A stretch of 45,690 bases of DNA. Origin: Purshia tridentata (taxonomy: Eukaryota; Streptophyta; Magnoliopsida; Rosales; Rosaceae). Positions 1 to 10,797 of this stretch are shown here, piece after piece. Made by a program: the position numbers and the translations under genes. Below the pieces are notes generated by a model. The model saw nothing but the letters and a program-made list of their open reading frames with translations. It made no database searches and had not been told where the DNA came from. How positions within the stretch are numbered: the first letter of the stretch is position 1; the number at the start of each line of letters is the position of its first letter. Location: positions 1 to 45,690 of the forward strand of contig QANT01007035.1 of NCBI GenBank assembly GCA_003254885.1. The letters run 5' to 3'.

Positions 1-304
1 CCAGGGGGTTGTTACCCGGTGGACAAAGAAGAGTAACTGATGGGTTTGACTTCCCTTGCTGCTCTAGCATGCAAATATCCATGGGGTTGTTACCCGGTGG
101 ACAAAGAGGAGTAACTTGAGCATCTTGGAGAACAGGAGGTCCTCCTTCCTTCAGACCAACCTGGGATCTCAAAGTAGCCATGGAAGTGGCACTTGAAAGC
201 TTGACCTGAACATTAGCAGAAGGTTTAGAAGGTGAGGGACAGCTAGAGGTAGGTTGAGAAATAGAAATGGGGGCTGAGGACTCCACAGAACTGGGCAGCA
301 GCAT
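1..304 (-). CDS. Partial hypothetical reading frame, Ser/Pro-rich, with a 26-residue repeat
   Basis: A minus-strand frame is open from an ATG at 304 down to the window edge, about 101 codons without a stop; an in-frame TGA lies shortly upstream of that ATG. The first half is rich in Ser, Pro and Thr. The second half carries two copies of a segment containing CPPGNNP, 26 codons apart, matching the 78-bp DNA repeat at 5-116. The repeat period is a multiple of three, which favours a translated or formerly translated sequence. I do not recognise the family. It may be an exon or a transposon-derived fragment, since the DNA upstream on the same strand is full of stops. The window edge cuts it. Confidence 0.3.
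   Translation of the reverse strand, partial: MLLPSSVESSAPISISQPTSSCPSPSKPSANVQVKLSSATSMATLRSQVGLKEGGPPVLQDAQVTPLCPPGNNPMDICMLEQQGKSNPSVTLLCPPGNNPL
5..116. repeat. Two copies of a 34-bp direct repeat, 78-bp period
   Basis: Positions 5-38 and 83-116 are identical except for one A/G difference. The period of 78 bp keeps the minus-strand reading frame. Confidence 0.85.
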
Positions 305-662
305 GGCTATGGGTAGATAAGGTCATATTGGGTTAGAAGGCAGCAAGGGCGTGTTTTGGGGGGAAAGAGGAGGTGGGGGAATGTTTATGGCCTGGTGAGG
401 GCGCAACTAGGGGCTGAGAATACAAATTCGAAGTTTGTGGGGTGGGATGGGTAAAGAGACAGAACAGGATGATTTCAAGGGCTAAGGAGTTTTTTGAGAA
501 GGTGGTTGTGTAGGGGAAGAAGAGGGAGACATTTTAGAGGCTAAGAGGTGTAAGAAGGTGGCCAGAATGAAGGACATGGGTGGCTGGAAGTTTGGTTGTT
601 GGTAGGGGCAGCAGCCAGAATTCTAGAGAGAAGGGAGAGCATCTCTCTCTAACTTTGGGGCT
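305..662. other. Non-satellite DNA without an intact gene
   Basis: The plus strand is purine-rich, so the minus strand reads as short Ser/Pro-rich stretches broken by stops. It could be the decayed upstream part of the 1-304 frame. I see no RNA gene or promoter that I can defend. Confidence 0.4.
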
Positions 663-883
663 TCCTTCCTCATGTCCTTATTGCCAACCGGGGACGTTTT
701 GGGGCAATTGAGATGAAATAGGGTTGAGGAGGCACCGGAATGGGGTTTTCGTGCGTTCTTCTCCAAAGCATGTGCTTCTTAAGGGCTAGAACGCTAATCC
801 AAGAATGAGAAAGTGCTTCCCCACATCTTTCTTGCCAACCGGGCACGTCTTGGTGGACATTGCACGAAATTGGATTGAGTACG
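663..883. repeat. Satellite fragment: monomer A and part of monomer B
   Basis: Starts at the monomer A opening (TCCTCATGTCCTTATTGCC) and runs into monomer B, which is cut at the single N at 884. It marks the left edge of the satellite domain in this window. The N probably marks an assembly seam, so the abrupt end may be artificial. Confidence 0.8.
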
Positions 884-884
884 N

Positions 885-1215
885 GCTTGGGTGAGATCGA
901 CAAAGGGTGGGTGTGGCGGTGAGTGAACTTTGTGGTGTACAGGACATGTATTCAGTGTGGGTGAACTGAGGGATCGGGTGCTAAGTCCATGTTATTAGTT
1001 GTGAACAGTGGGTGTTTTGTTATAGATATCAGAAAATTTTTAAGTGGGTTAAAATGGCAAAACTTATTATATCGAATTGAAAATCTTAAGGATATTTTAA
1101 ATTGTATACATATCAGTATTTGACACAAAAAAATTAAAACGATATTATACAATTTATTATATGCGTTACATTTGCAACCGATATAATGGTGGTGATATCT
1201 ATGAGCAAATTTGTA
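885..1215. other. AT-rich non-satellite segment within the satellite
   Basis: Follows the N at 884. The first 100 bases are G-rich and the rest is strongly AT-rich, with no convincing reading frame, terminal repeat or RNA gene. Satellite resumes near 1216 in monomer C. It may be an insertion or a misjoined piece; the seam prevents a choice. Confidence 0.5.
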
Positions 1216-3724
1216 GTAGTGACGCTAATCGAGACTTTAGAGAGTGCTTCCTCACCTCTTTCTTGCCAATCGGGCACGTTTTGGTGCAATTTGGACCAAG
1301 TGAGACTGAGTATGCACCGAAATGACGTATTCGTGCACTCTTAGCACCTAAAGTTGTTCTTTGGGGCTCGAACGCTTATCGAGACATGAGAGAGTGCTTC
1401 CCCATGTCTTTCTTTCCAACGGGGAACGTTTTGGTGCAACTTTCATCGAATTGGACTCAGTGTGCACCGAAATGACGTTTTCGTACATTCTTAAGACCCC
1501 AAGTGGTTCCTTAGGGTTAGCACGCTATTATCGAGACATGAGAAAGTGCTTCCTCCTGTCTTTCTTGCCCACCATGGAAATTTTGGTGCGATTGGGACGA
1601 ATTTGGACTGAGTAACTTCCTCATGTCTTTCTCTCCCACCATGGAAGTTTGGGTGCGATTTGGACGAATTTGGATTGAGTGCGCCTCGAAATGATGTTTT
1701 CGTGCATTCTTAACACCTAAAGTGGTTCTTTAGGGCAGGCACGCTATCGGGACATGAGAACGTGCGTCCTAGTGTCCTTCTTGCCAACCGGGCACGTTTT
1801 GATGCAACTTGGACGAAAGTAGACTGCGTGTGCACTGACATGAGGTTTTAGTTCCTCCTTAACACGAAATGTGCTTCTATAGGGCTAGAACGTTAATCCA
1901 AGCATGAGAACGTGCTTCTTGCCAATCGCGCACGTTTTGGTGCAACTTTAACCAAGTCGTGCACAGTGTGCACCGAAATGACGTTTGATGCATTCTTAAC
2001 ACCTAAACTGGTTCGTTGGGGCTGGAACGCGAATCCAAACAAGAGAAGGTGCTTCCTCATGTCCTTATTGCCAACCGGGGACGTTTTGGGGCAATTGAGA
2101 CGAAATTGGGTTGAGGAGGCACCGGAATGGGGTTTTCGTGCGTTCTTGTCCAAAGCATGTGCTTCTTGAGGGCTAGAACGCTAATCCAAGAATGAGAAAG
2201 TGCTTCCCCACATCTTTCTTGCCAACCGGGCACGTCTTGGTGGACATTGCACGAAATTGGATTGAGTACGCACCGAAATGACGTTTTCGTGCCTTCTAAA
2301 CACGGAATGTGCTTCTTTTAGGGCTAGAATGCTAATCCAAGCATGAGAAAGTGCTTCCCCATGTCTTTCTTGCCAACCGACAACGTTTTGGTGCCAACCT
2401 TAAGCAAATTGTACAGAGTGCGCACCGGAATGAGGTCTTCGTTCATTCCTAACACCCAAAGTGGTTCTTTGGGGCTAGCACCCTAATCGAGACTCTAGAG
2501 AGTGCTTCCTCACCTCTTTATTGCCAATCGAACCCAAAGTGGTTCTTTAGGGCTAGCACGGTAATCGAGATGTTAGACAGTGTTTCCTCACCTCTTTCTT
2601 GCCAATCGGGCACGTTTTGGTGCAATTCGGACCAAGTTAGACTGAGTATGCACCGAAATGACGCATTCGTTCACTCTTAGCACCTAAAGTTGTTCTTTGG
2701 GGCTTCAACGCTCATCGAGACATGAGAGAGTGCTTCCCCATGTCTTTCTTTCCAATGGAGTACGTTTTGGTACAACTTTAATCGAATTGGACTCAGTGTG
2801 CGCCGAAACGACATTTTCGTGCATTCTTAAGACCTCAAGTGGTTCCTTAGGGTTAGCATGCAAATATTGAGACATGAGATAGTGCTTCCTTATGTCTTTC
2901 TTGCCCACAAAGGAAGTTTTGGTGCAATTTGGATGAATTTGGACTGAGTACACACCGAAACGATGTTTTCGTGCATTCTTAACACCTAAAGTGGTTCTTT
3001 AGGGCTGACACGCTAATCGAGACATGGGAACGTGCGTCCTCATGTCCTTCTCGCCAACCGGGTACGTTTTGATGCAATTTAGACGAAAGTTGATTGAGTG
3101 TGCACTGAAATGTGGTTTTAGTTCCTTCTTAACACGAAATGCGCTTCTTGGGGGCTAGAACGTTAATCCAAGCATGAGAACATGCTTCTTGCCAACCGCG
3201 CACGTTTTGGTGCAAGTTTAACCAGGTCGTGCACAATGTGCACCGAAATGACATTCCACGCATTCTTAACACCTAAATTGGTTCGTTGGGGCTAGAACGC
3301 TAATCCAAACAAGAGAAAGTGTTTCCTCATGTCCTTATTGCCAACCAGTGACGTTTTGGTGCAATTGAAATGAAATCGGGTGGAGGAGGCACCGAAATGG
3401 GGTTTTCGTGCGTTCTTATCAAAAGCATGCACTTCTTGAGGGCCAGAACGCTAATCCAAGAATGAGAAAGTGCTTCCCCACATCTTTCTTGCCAACCGGG
3501 CACGTTTTGGTGGAAATTGCACGAAATTGGATTGAGTACGCACCGAAATGATGTTTTCGTGCCTTCTAAACACGAAATGTGCTTCTTTAGGGCTAGAATG
3601 CTAATCCAAGCGTGAGAAAGTGCTTCCCCATGTCTTTCTTGCCAACCAATAACGTTTTGGTGCAACTTTAACCAAATTGTACCGAGTGCGCACCGAAATG
3701 ACGTCTTCGTTCATTCCTCACACC
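1216..3724. repeat. Satellite HOR array, left block
   Basis: Tandem monomers of about 150 bp in the order C-D-E-F-G-H-A-B-C and so on, with A monomers opening at about 2051 and 3321. Most monomers share a box near CACGTTTTGGTGCAA and a GCACCGAAATGA box. Local irregularities include a partial monomer F duplication near 1550-1640 and a C/D duplication with a 78-bp offset near 2454-2540. The block stops inside monomer C, after CACC at 3724, where the 3725-5698 insertion begins. Confidence 0.9.
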
Positions 3725-4584
3725 TCGAGAAAATAAGTTATATATATACCAACCCGGCCAGGTAGTGGTACAATTGAAATGTACGTACATATAGTCTTTT
3801 TCTTACTTGTTTGATTATTTTTCATTTTGTAAGTTAATGCATATTTTTTTTTTGTATAATTTAAACGAATATTATCTTTTATTATTTTAAATTTGAAAAA
3901 TAAAAACTAGATAATCTTGAATGTTATAATTAAAAATGTCCTAACGGAGATATTATCTTTTATAATTTTTAAAATTAATTCATATTAATTATCTTAATTT
4001 AAGAGATAATATGAGTTAAAATTCAAAAAAGTCTAATTTTTGGACCTTAGCCTGAAAAATTAGATTTAAGTATCAATCTATATTTCTAATTGATTTTAGT
4101 TCGATGACCCTCTAAAATTGGACTTACTGCTAATTATCCGTATTTAATATTAGTTGGACTCCTGTAGAATGGAGGAGCAACAACATGGTAATTGTCATTA
4201 AGAGGTCGAATTAATTTTATGGTTAGAGAATGGTGAATTAATTTAGGTTGCAAATTTGGTTTTCTATTTATTTAATTTTTCAAGTTGTTCAAGAACTACA
4301 ATATCCGAAAATGAATAAATGTTGTTTCAAAGTTCAAAGATCTACCAACTATGAGAAAAACCAACCGGAAGCAAAAAGCATCTCTTACTTAATAACGTAT
4401 CTTTTATATTAATTTGAAATTGGTGGCCCAATACTGATTAATTTATTATTTATTATTCTTGGAGATAGTTTTATTAACATTGAAATGGGTACTTGATGTT
4501 TTTATGGCTCTTGGTAAATCAAGAGTAAAGCATACCATTATTGTATAACTACTTTAAAAAAGAAAAAAATGCATTTGCTTATTC

Positions 4585-4592
4585 TATAAATA
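4585..4592 (+). promoter_or_regulatory. TATA box of the secreted-peptide exon
   Basis: TATAAATA lies 48 bp upstream of the ATG at 4633, consistent with a short 5' leader in a plant promoter. Confidence 0.5.
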
Positions 4593-4632
4593 CCACTAGC
4601 TGGTCTTGGTTTTTTCTTAAGTTTGGGAAAAC

Positions 4633-4702
4633 ATGAGCAAGAGTTTTACATATGTTCATTTTTATCTCATCTTATTTATCATCATTCTCCTTGTGAATTC
4701 AG
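4633..4702 (+). pseudogene. Orphan first exon encoding a signal peptide (small secreted peptide gene fragment)
   Basis: The ATG at 4633 opens 23 codons plus one base that encode a classic signal peptide: Met-Ser-Lys-Ser start, then a hydrophobic core LILFIIILLV. The frame ends at CAG|GTAAAT, a good splice donor, in phase 1. Small secreted cysteine-rich peptide genes in plants, such as defensin-like ones, typically have a signal-peptide first exon and a phase-1 intron just there. No cysteine-rich second exon is visible before satellite resumes at 5699, and a foldback element sits downstream. I infer a captured or truncated gene fragment. The family is not proven because the mature peptide is missing. 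Confidence 0.5.
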
Positions 4703-5100
4703 GTAAATTTCTAAAGTATTTTGTTTTAGTATCAACAAATTTCCATATAAAAATTTAGCTTCAAATATTTCAAAAATTAATAAATTGCACTGCATTCACA
4801 ATATATTGGTTGGGTTCTAGTTATGTTTTATCCCAACAATACAAAAAGTTTGAGTCAAACGACCAAAACTACCTCTTTAGGTATATATTACTTGAAAGGT
4901 TAATTTTCTCATTATGACACATACTTTGAAGGTGATTTTAGTTTATAATACATAATAGTCTTGTGACTTTTCCTCTATTATGCAATTTTTTTTTATTGAA
5001 TTCCTCTATTATGCCTTCAATTTTGTAGAAGGCTTATTTAAAGTTTATTTAAGAAATTTTTATCAAATTATTAATTATAGGGTTGATTACAATTTATCCC

Positions 5101-5359
5101 CCAAACTATTTGGGGCTTTGCACTTTACCCACAAACTAATGTACGTTTTTGTAGTCAACCCCCCATACTATATTCCGTCAAACAAAAGACCCCCAACCCT
5201 TGAATTCTTCATTGGTTTTACACACATGGCATAAAAATAATGGCCCATTTGTATTTTTTTGACGAAAGGAGATTATTTGTTTGACCAAACCTAGTTTGGA
5301 GAGTAAGGCGTCAAATATTATAGTTTGAGAGGTAAAATGCAAATTCCCCAATAATTTGG
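5101..5359. mobile_element. MITE-like foldback element
   Basis: Imperfect inverted arms of about 38 bp at 5101-5138 and 5321-5359 (left begins CCAAACTATTTGGGG; right ends CCCCAATAATTTGG). The arms carry the TTTGCACTTTACC type of sequence common in non-coding plant foldback repeats. No transposase is encoded, and no target duplication was established. It lies in the putative intron or downstream region of the 4633 exon. Confidence 0.55.
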
Positions 5360-5585
5360 TTATAACATCGAAGATTTCCTATTTTTAAATAGTCTAGCCA
5401 TATAAGATGCTTATGTTGCAAACTTGCAATGCTATTAGTTGAATGCATAATCTAAATTTACAAATTGTCAATATAAATATCTTATGTTGTTAAACTATCT
5501 AGAAATACAACATTACTCATTAACATATATATATATACAGTCCTCCTTTAGAGAGGATGCCTGCAAATTTTAAAGTTTATGAACA

Positions 5586-5698
5586 CGGATAAAAGGTGTG
5601 GACACAAAATTGCAAAATTTGCTGCAACACATCAAAACTTGTTGCAAACACATCATTTATGTCCACACACTGTCTGCACTTTGTCCACCCTCTATCCG
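5586..5698. repeat. Inverted-repeat hairpin at the right end of the insertion
   Basis: Outer arms at 5586-5604 and 5682-5698 are near reverse complements (CGGATA...GTGGACA against TGTCCACC...TATCCG). A nested pair GTGTGGACAC / TGTCCACAC lies inside. The hairpin abuts the point where satellite resumes, so it may be an end structure of the inserted element. Confidence 0.6.
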
Positions 5699-8380
5699 AA
5701 GTGGTTCTTTAGGGCTAGCACGCTAATAGAGACGTTAGAGAGTGCTGCCTCACCTCTTTCTTGCCAATCGAGCACGTTTTGGTGCAATTCAAACCAAGTT
5801 AGACTGAGTATGCACCGAAATGACATATTCATGCACTCTTAGCACCTAAAGTTGTTCTTTGGGGCTTCAACGCTCATCGAGACATAAGAGAGTGCTTCCC
5901 CATGTCTTTCTTTTCAACGGGGAACGTTTTGGTGCAACTTTAATCGAATTGGACTCAGTGTCCGCCGAAACGACGTTTTCGTGCATTCTCAAGACCTCAA
6001 GTGGTTCCTTAAGGTTAGCACGCAAATATCGAGACATGACAAAGTGCTTCCTTATGTCTTTCTTGCCCACCAAGGAAGTTTTGGTGCAATTTGGACGAAT
6101 TTGGACTGAGTACGCACCGAAACGATGTTTTCGTGCATTCTTAACACCTAAAGTTGTTCTTTAGGGCTGGCACGCTAATCGAGACATGGGAACGTGCGTC
6201 CTCATGTCCTTCTCGCCAACCGGGCACGTTTTGATGCAATTTAGATGAAATTAGACTGAGTGTGCACTGAAATGAGGTTTTAGTTCCTTCTTAACAGAAA
6301 ATGTGCTTCTTGAGGGCTTGAACATTAATCCAAGCATAAGAACGTGCTTCTTGCCAACCGCGCACGTTTTGGTGCAACTTTAACCAAGTCGTGCACAGTG
6401 TGCACCGAAATGACGTTCCATGCATTCTTAACACCTAAACTGATTCGTTGGGGCTAGAACGCTAATCCAAACAAGAGAAAGTGCTTCCTCATGTCCTTAT
6501 TGCCAACCGGGGACGTTTTGGTGCAATTTAAACGAAATCGGGTGGAGGAGGCACCGAAATGGGGTTTTCGTGCGTTCTTATCAAGAGCATGCGCTTCTTG
6601 AGGGCTAGAACGCTAATCCAAGAATGTCAAAGTGCTTCCCCACATCTTTCTTGCCAACCATGCACGTTTTCGTGGAAATTGCAAGAAATTGGATTAAGTA
6701 CGCACCGAAATGATGTTTTCGTGCCTTCTAAACACGAAATGTACTTCTTTAGGGCTAGAATGCTAATCCAAGCGTGAGAAAGTGCTTCCCCATGTGTTTC
6801 TTGCCAACCGATAACGTTTTGGTGCAACTATAACCAAATTCTACAGAGTGCGCACCGAAATGACGTCTTCGTTCATTCCTAACACCCAAAGTGGTTATTT
6901 AGGGCTAGCACGCTAATCGAGACGTTAGAGAGTGCTTCCTCACCTCTTTCTTGCCAATCGGGCACGTTTTGGTGTAATTCAGACCAAGTTAGACTGAGTG
7001 TGCATCGAAATGACGTATTCGTGCACTGTTAGCACCTAAAGTTGTTCTTTGGGGCTTGAACGCTCATCGAGACATGAGAGAGTTCTTCCCCATGTCTTTC
7101 TTTCCCACGGGGAACGTTTTGGTGCAACTTTAATCGAATTGGACTCAGTGTCCGCCGAAACGACGTTTTGGTGCATTCTTAAGACCCCAAGTGGTTCCTT
7201 AGGGTTAGCACGCAAATATCGAGACATGAAAAAGTGCTTCCTTATGTCTTTCTTGCCCACCAAGGAAGTTTGGGTGCAATTTGAACGAACTTGGACTGAG
7301 TACGCACCGAAATGATGTTTTCGTGCATTCTTAACACCTAAAGTGGTTCGTTAGGGCTGGCATGCTAATCGAGACATGGGAATGTGCGTCCTCATGTCCT
7401 TCTTGCCTACTGGGCACGTTTTGATGCAATTTAGACGAAAGTAGACTGAGTGTATACTGAAATGAGGTTTGAGTTCCTTCTAAACAAAAAAATGCGCCAC
7501 TTGAGGACTAGAACGTTAATCCAATCATGAGAACGTGCCTCTTGCCACCCGCGCACGTTTTGTTGCAACTTTAACAAAATTGTACAGAGTGCGCACCGAA
7601 ATGACGTCTTTGTTCATTCCTAACGCCCAAAGTGGTTCTTTAGGGCTAGGACGCTAATCGAGACATTAGAGAGTGCTTCCTCACCTCTTTCTTGCCAATT
7701 GGGCACGTTTTGGTGTAATTTGGACAAAGTTAGACTGAGTATGCACTGAAATGACGTATTCATGCACTCTTAGCACCTAAAACTGTTGTTTGGGGCTTGA
7801 ACGCTCATCGAGACATGAGAGAGTGCTTCCCCATGTCTTTCTTTCCAACGGGGAACGTTTTGGTGCAATTTTAATCGAATTGGACTTAGTGTGCGCTGAA
7901 ACGACGTTTTCGTGCGTTCTTAGTACCTCAAGTGGTTCCTTAGGGTTAGCTCGCAAATATCGAGACATGAGAAAGTGTTTCCTTATGTCTTTCTTGCCAA
8001 CCAAGGAAGTTTTGGTGCAATTTGGACGAATTTGGACTGAGTACGCACCGAAATTATGTTTTCGTCCATTCTTAACACCTAAAGTGGTTCGTTAGGTCTG
8101 GCACGCTAATCGAGACATGGGAATGTGCGTCCTCATGTCCTTCTTGCCTACCGGGCATGTTTTGATGCAATTTAGACGAAAGTAGACTGAGTGTACACTG
8201 AAATGAGGTTTGAGTTCCTTCTTAACAAACAAATACACCACTTGAGGGCTAGAAAGTTAATCCAACCATGACAACGTGCCTCTTGCCACCCGCGGACGTT
8301 TTGTTGCAACTTTAACCAAATTGTACAGAGTGCGCACCGAAATGACGTCTTCGTTCATTCCTAACACCCAAAGTGGTTTC

Positions 8381-8598
8381 TCACCTCTTTGTTGCGGATC
8401 GGGCACGTTTTGGTACAATTTGGACCAAGTTAGACTGAGTATGCACCGAAATGACGTCTTCGTTCATTCCTAACACCCAAAGTGCTCTCTCACCTCTTTG
8501 TTGCCAATCGGGCACGTTTTGGTACAATTTGGACCAAGTTAGACTGAGTATGCACCGAAATGACGTATTCGTGACCTCTTAGCACCTAAAGTTGTTCT
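8381..8598. repeat. Tandem 109-bp duplication of a chimeric D/C monomer
   Basis: TCACCTCTTT recurs at 8381 and 8490. The first copy begins as monomer D and ends as monomer C (GACGTCTTCGTTCATTCC), so the unit is a hybrid produced by out-of-register exchange. Confidence 0.7.
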
Positions 8599-10663
8599 TT
8601 GGGGCTTCAACGCTCATCGAGACATGAGAGAGTGCTCCCCCATGTCTTTCTTTCCAACATGGAACGTTTTGGTGCAACTTGAATCGCATTGGACTCAGTG
8701 TGCGCCAAAATGACGTTTTCGTGCATTCTTAAAACCTCAAGTGGTTCCATATGGTTAGCACGCAAATATCGAGACATGAGAAAGTGCTTCCTTATGTCTT
8801 TCTTGCCCACCACGGAAGTTTTCGTGCAATTTGGATGAATTTGGATAGAGTACGCACCGAAATGATGTTTTCGTGTATTCTTAACACTTAAAGTGGTTCT
8901 TTAGGGCTGGCACGCTAATCGAGACATAGGAACGAGCGTTCTCATGTCCTTCTTGGCAACCGGGCACGTTTTGATGCAATTTAGACAAAAGTAGACTGAG
9001 TGTGCACTGAAATGAGGTTTTAGGTCCTTCTTAACACGAAATGCGCTTCTTGACGTCTGGAACGTTAATCCAAGCATGAGAACGTGCTTCTTGCCAACCG
9101 CTCATGTTTTGGTGCAACTTTAACCAAGTCGTGCACAGTGTGCACCGAAATGACGTTCCACGCATTCTTAACACCTATACTAGTTCGTTGGGGCTAGAAC
9201 GCTAATCCAAACAAGAGAAAGTGCTTCCTCATGTCCTTATTGCCAACCGGGGACGTTTTGGTGCAATTGCAACGAAATCGGGTGGAGGAGGCACCGAAAT
9301 ATGGTTTTCGTGCGTTCTTATAAAGAGCATGCGCTTCTTGAGGGCTGGAACGCTAATCCAAGAATGAGAAAGTGCTTCCCCACATCTTTCTTGCCAACCG
9401 GGCACGATTTGGTGGAAATTGCACGAAATTGGATTCAGAACGCACCGAAATGATGTTTTCGTGGCTTTTAAACACAAAATGTGCTTCTTTAGGCTAGAAT
9501 GCTAATCCAAGCGTGAGAAAGTGCTTCCCCATGTCTTTCTTGCCAACCGATAACGTTTTGGTGCAACTTTAACCAAACTGTACAGAGTGCGCACCGAAGT
9601 GACGTCTTCGTTCATTCCTAAGACCCGAAGTGGTTCTTTAGGGCTAGCACGCTAATCGACACATTAGGGAGTGNTCCTCACCTCTTTCTTGCCAATTGGG
9701 CACGTTTTGGTGTAATTTGGACAAAGTTAGACTGAGTATGCACCGAAATGACGTATTCATGCACTCTTAGCACCTAAAGCTGTTGTTTGGGGCTTGAACG
9801 CTCATTGAGACATGAAAGAGTGCTTCCCCATGTCTTTCTTTCCAACGGGGAACATTTTGGTGCAATTTTGATCGAATTGGACTCAGTGTGCGACGAAACG
9901 ACGTTTTCGTGTGTTCTTAGTACCTCAAGTGGTTCCTTAGGGTTAGCTCGCAAATATCGAGACATGAGAAAGTGCTTCCTTATGTCTTTCTTGCCAACGA
10001 AGGAAGTTTTGGTGCAATTTGGACGAATTTGGACTGAGTACGCACCGAAATTATGTTTTCGTGCATTCTTAACACCTAAAGTGGTTCGTTAGGGCTGGCA
10101 CGCTAATCGAGGCATGGGAACGTGCGCTCTCATGTCCTTCTTGGGAACCGGGCACGTTTTGATGCAATTTAGACGAAAGTAGACTGAGTGTGCACTGAAA
10201 TGAGGTTTTAGGTCCTTTTTAACAAGAAATGCGCTTCTTGACGTCTGGAACGTTAATCCAAGTATGAGAACGTGCTTCATGCCAACCGCGCATGTTTTGG
10301 TGCAACTTTAACCAAGTCGTGCACAGTGTGCACCGAAATGACGTTCCACGCATTCTTAACACCTAAACTGGTTCGTTGGGGCTAGAACGCTAATCCAAAC
10401 TAGAGAAAGTGCTTCCTCATGTCCTTATTGCCAACCGGGGACGTTTTGGTGCAATTGAAACCAAATCGGGTGGAGGAGGCACCGAAATGGGGTTTTCGTG
10501 CGTTCTTATAAAGAGCATGCGCTTCTTGAGGGCTAGAACGCTAATCCAAGAATGAGAAAGTGCTTCCCCACATCTTTCTTGCCAACCGGGCACGATTTGG
10601 TGGAAATTGCACAAAATTGGATTCAGTACGCACCGAAATGATGTTTTCTTGGCTTCTAAACAC

Positions 10664-10797
10664 AAAATGTGCTTCTTTAGGCCAGAATGCTAATCCTAGC
10701 GTGAGAAAGTGCTTCCCCATGTCTTTCTTGAAAATGTGCTTCTTTAGGCCAGAATGCTAATCCTAGTGTGAGAAAGTGCTTCCCCATGTCTTTCTTG
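10664..10797. repeat. Tandem 67-bp duplication at the B/C monomer junction
   Basis: AAAATGTGCTTCTTTAGGCC recurs at 10664 and 10731. The copies differ at about one position (AGCGTG against AGTGTG), so the event is recent relative to the array. Confidence 0.8.

Larger units (their letters stand above)
3725..5698. other. AT-rich 1.97-kb insertion in satellite monomer C
   Basis: Monomer C is interrupted after CACC at 3724 and resumes with AAGTGG at 5699, in register, so about 1.97 kb was inserted without loss of satellite. I see no long terminal repeats and no clear target duplication. The insert holds a promoter-like TATA box, a first exon of a secreted-peptide gene, a foldback element (5101-5359) and a hairpin at its right end. 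3725-4584 is AT-rich with no gene I can support. The composite content suggests a captured genomic segment, but the transposon class, if any, is not clear; the ends do not fit the TC...CTRR rule of Helitrons. Confidence 0.7.

Noticed and set aside
3327..3665. Recurring 112-codon minus-strand frame in the satellite, repeated for example at 15239, 17469, 35749 and 38415
   Set aside because: It spans monomers A-B and recurs with the HOR. Similar-length frames exist on the opposite strand of other monomers, indels are not in threes, and there is no promoter. It is a by-product of a stop-poor repeat with monomers near 150 bp.
4980..5234. 84-codon plus-strand frame
   Set aside because: AT-rich composition, runs into the foldback element arm, no family resemblance.
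3725..5698. Helitron as the source of the insertion
   Set aside because: The left edge can be read as starting with TC and there is a 3' hairpin, but the right end is not CTRR and the insertion is not between A and T.
5859..6164. Recurring plus-strand frame of 88-101 codons across monomers E-F
   Set aside because: Overlaps an opposite-strand frame of similar length and is present or absent according to random stops in each copy. Satellite shadow, not a gene.
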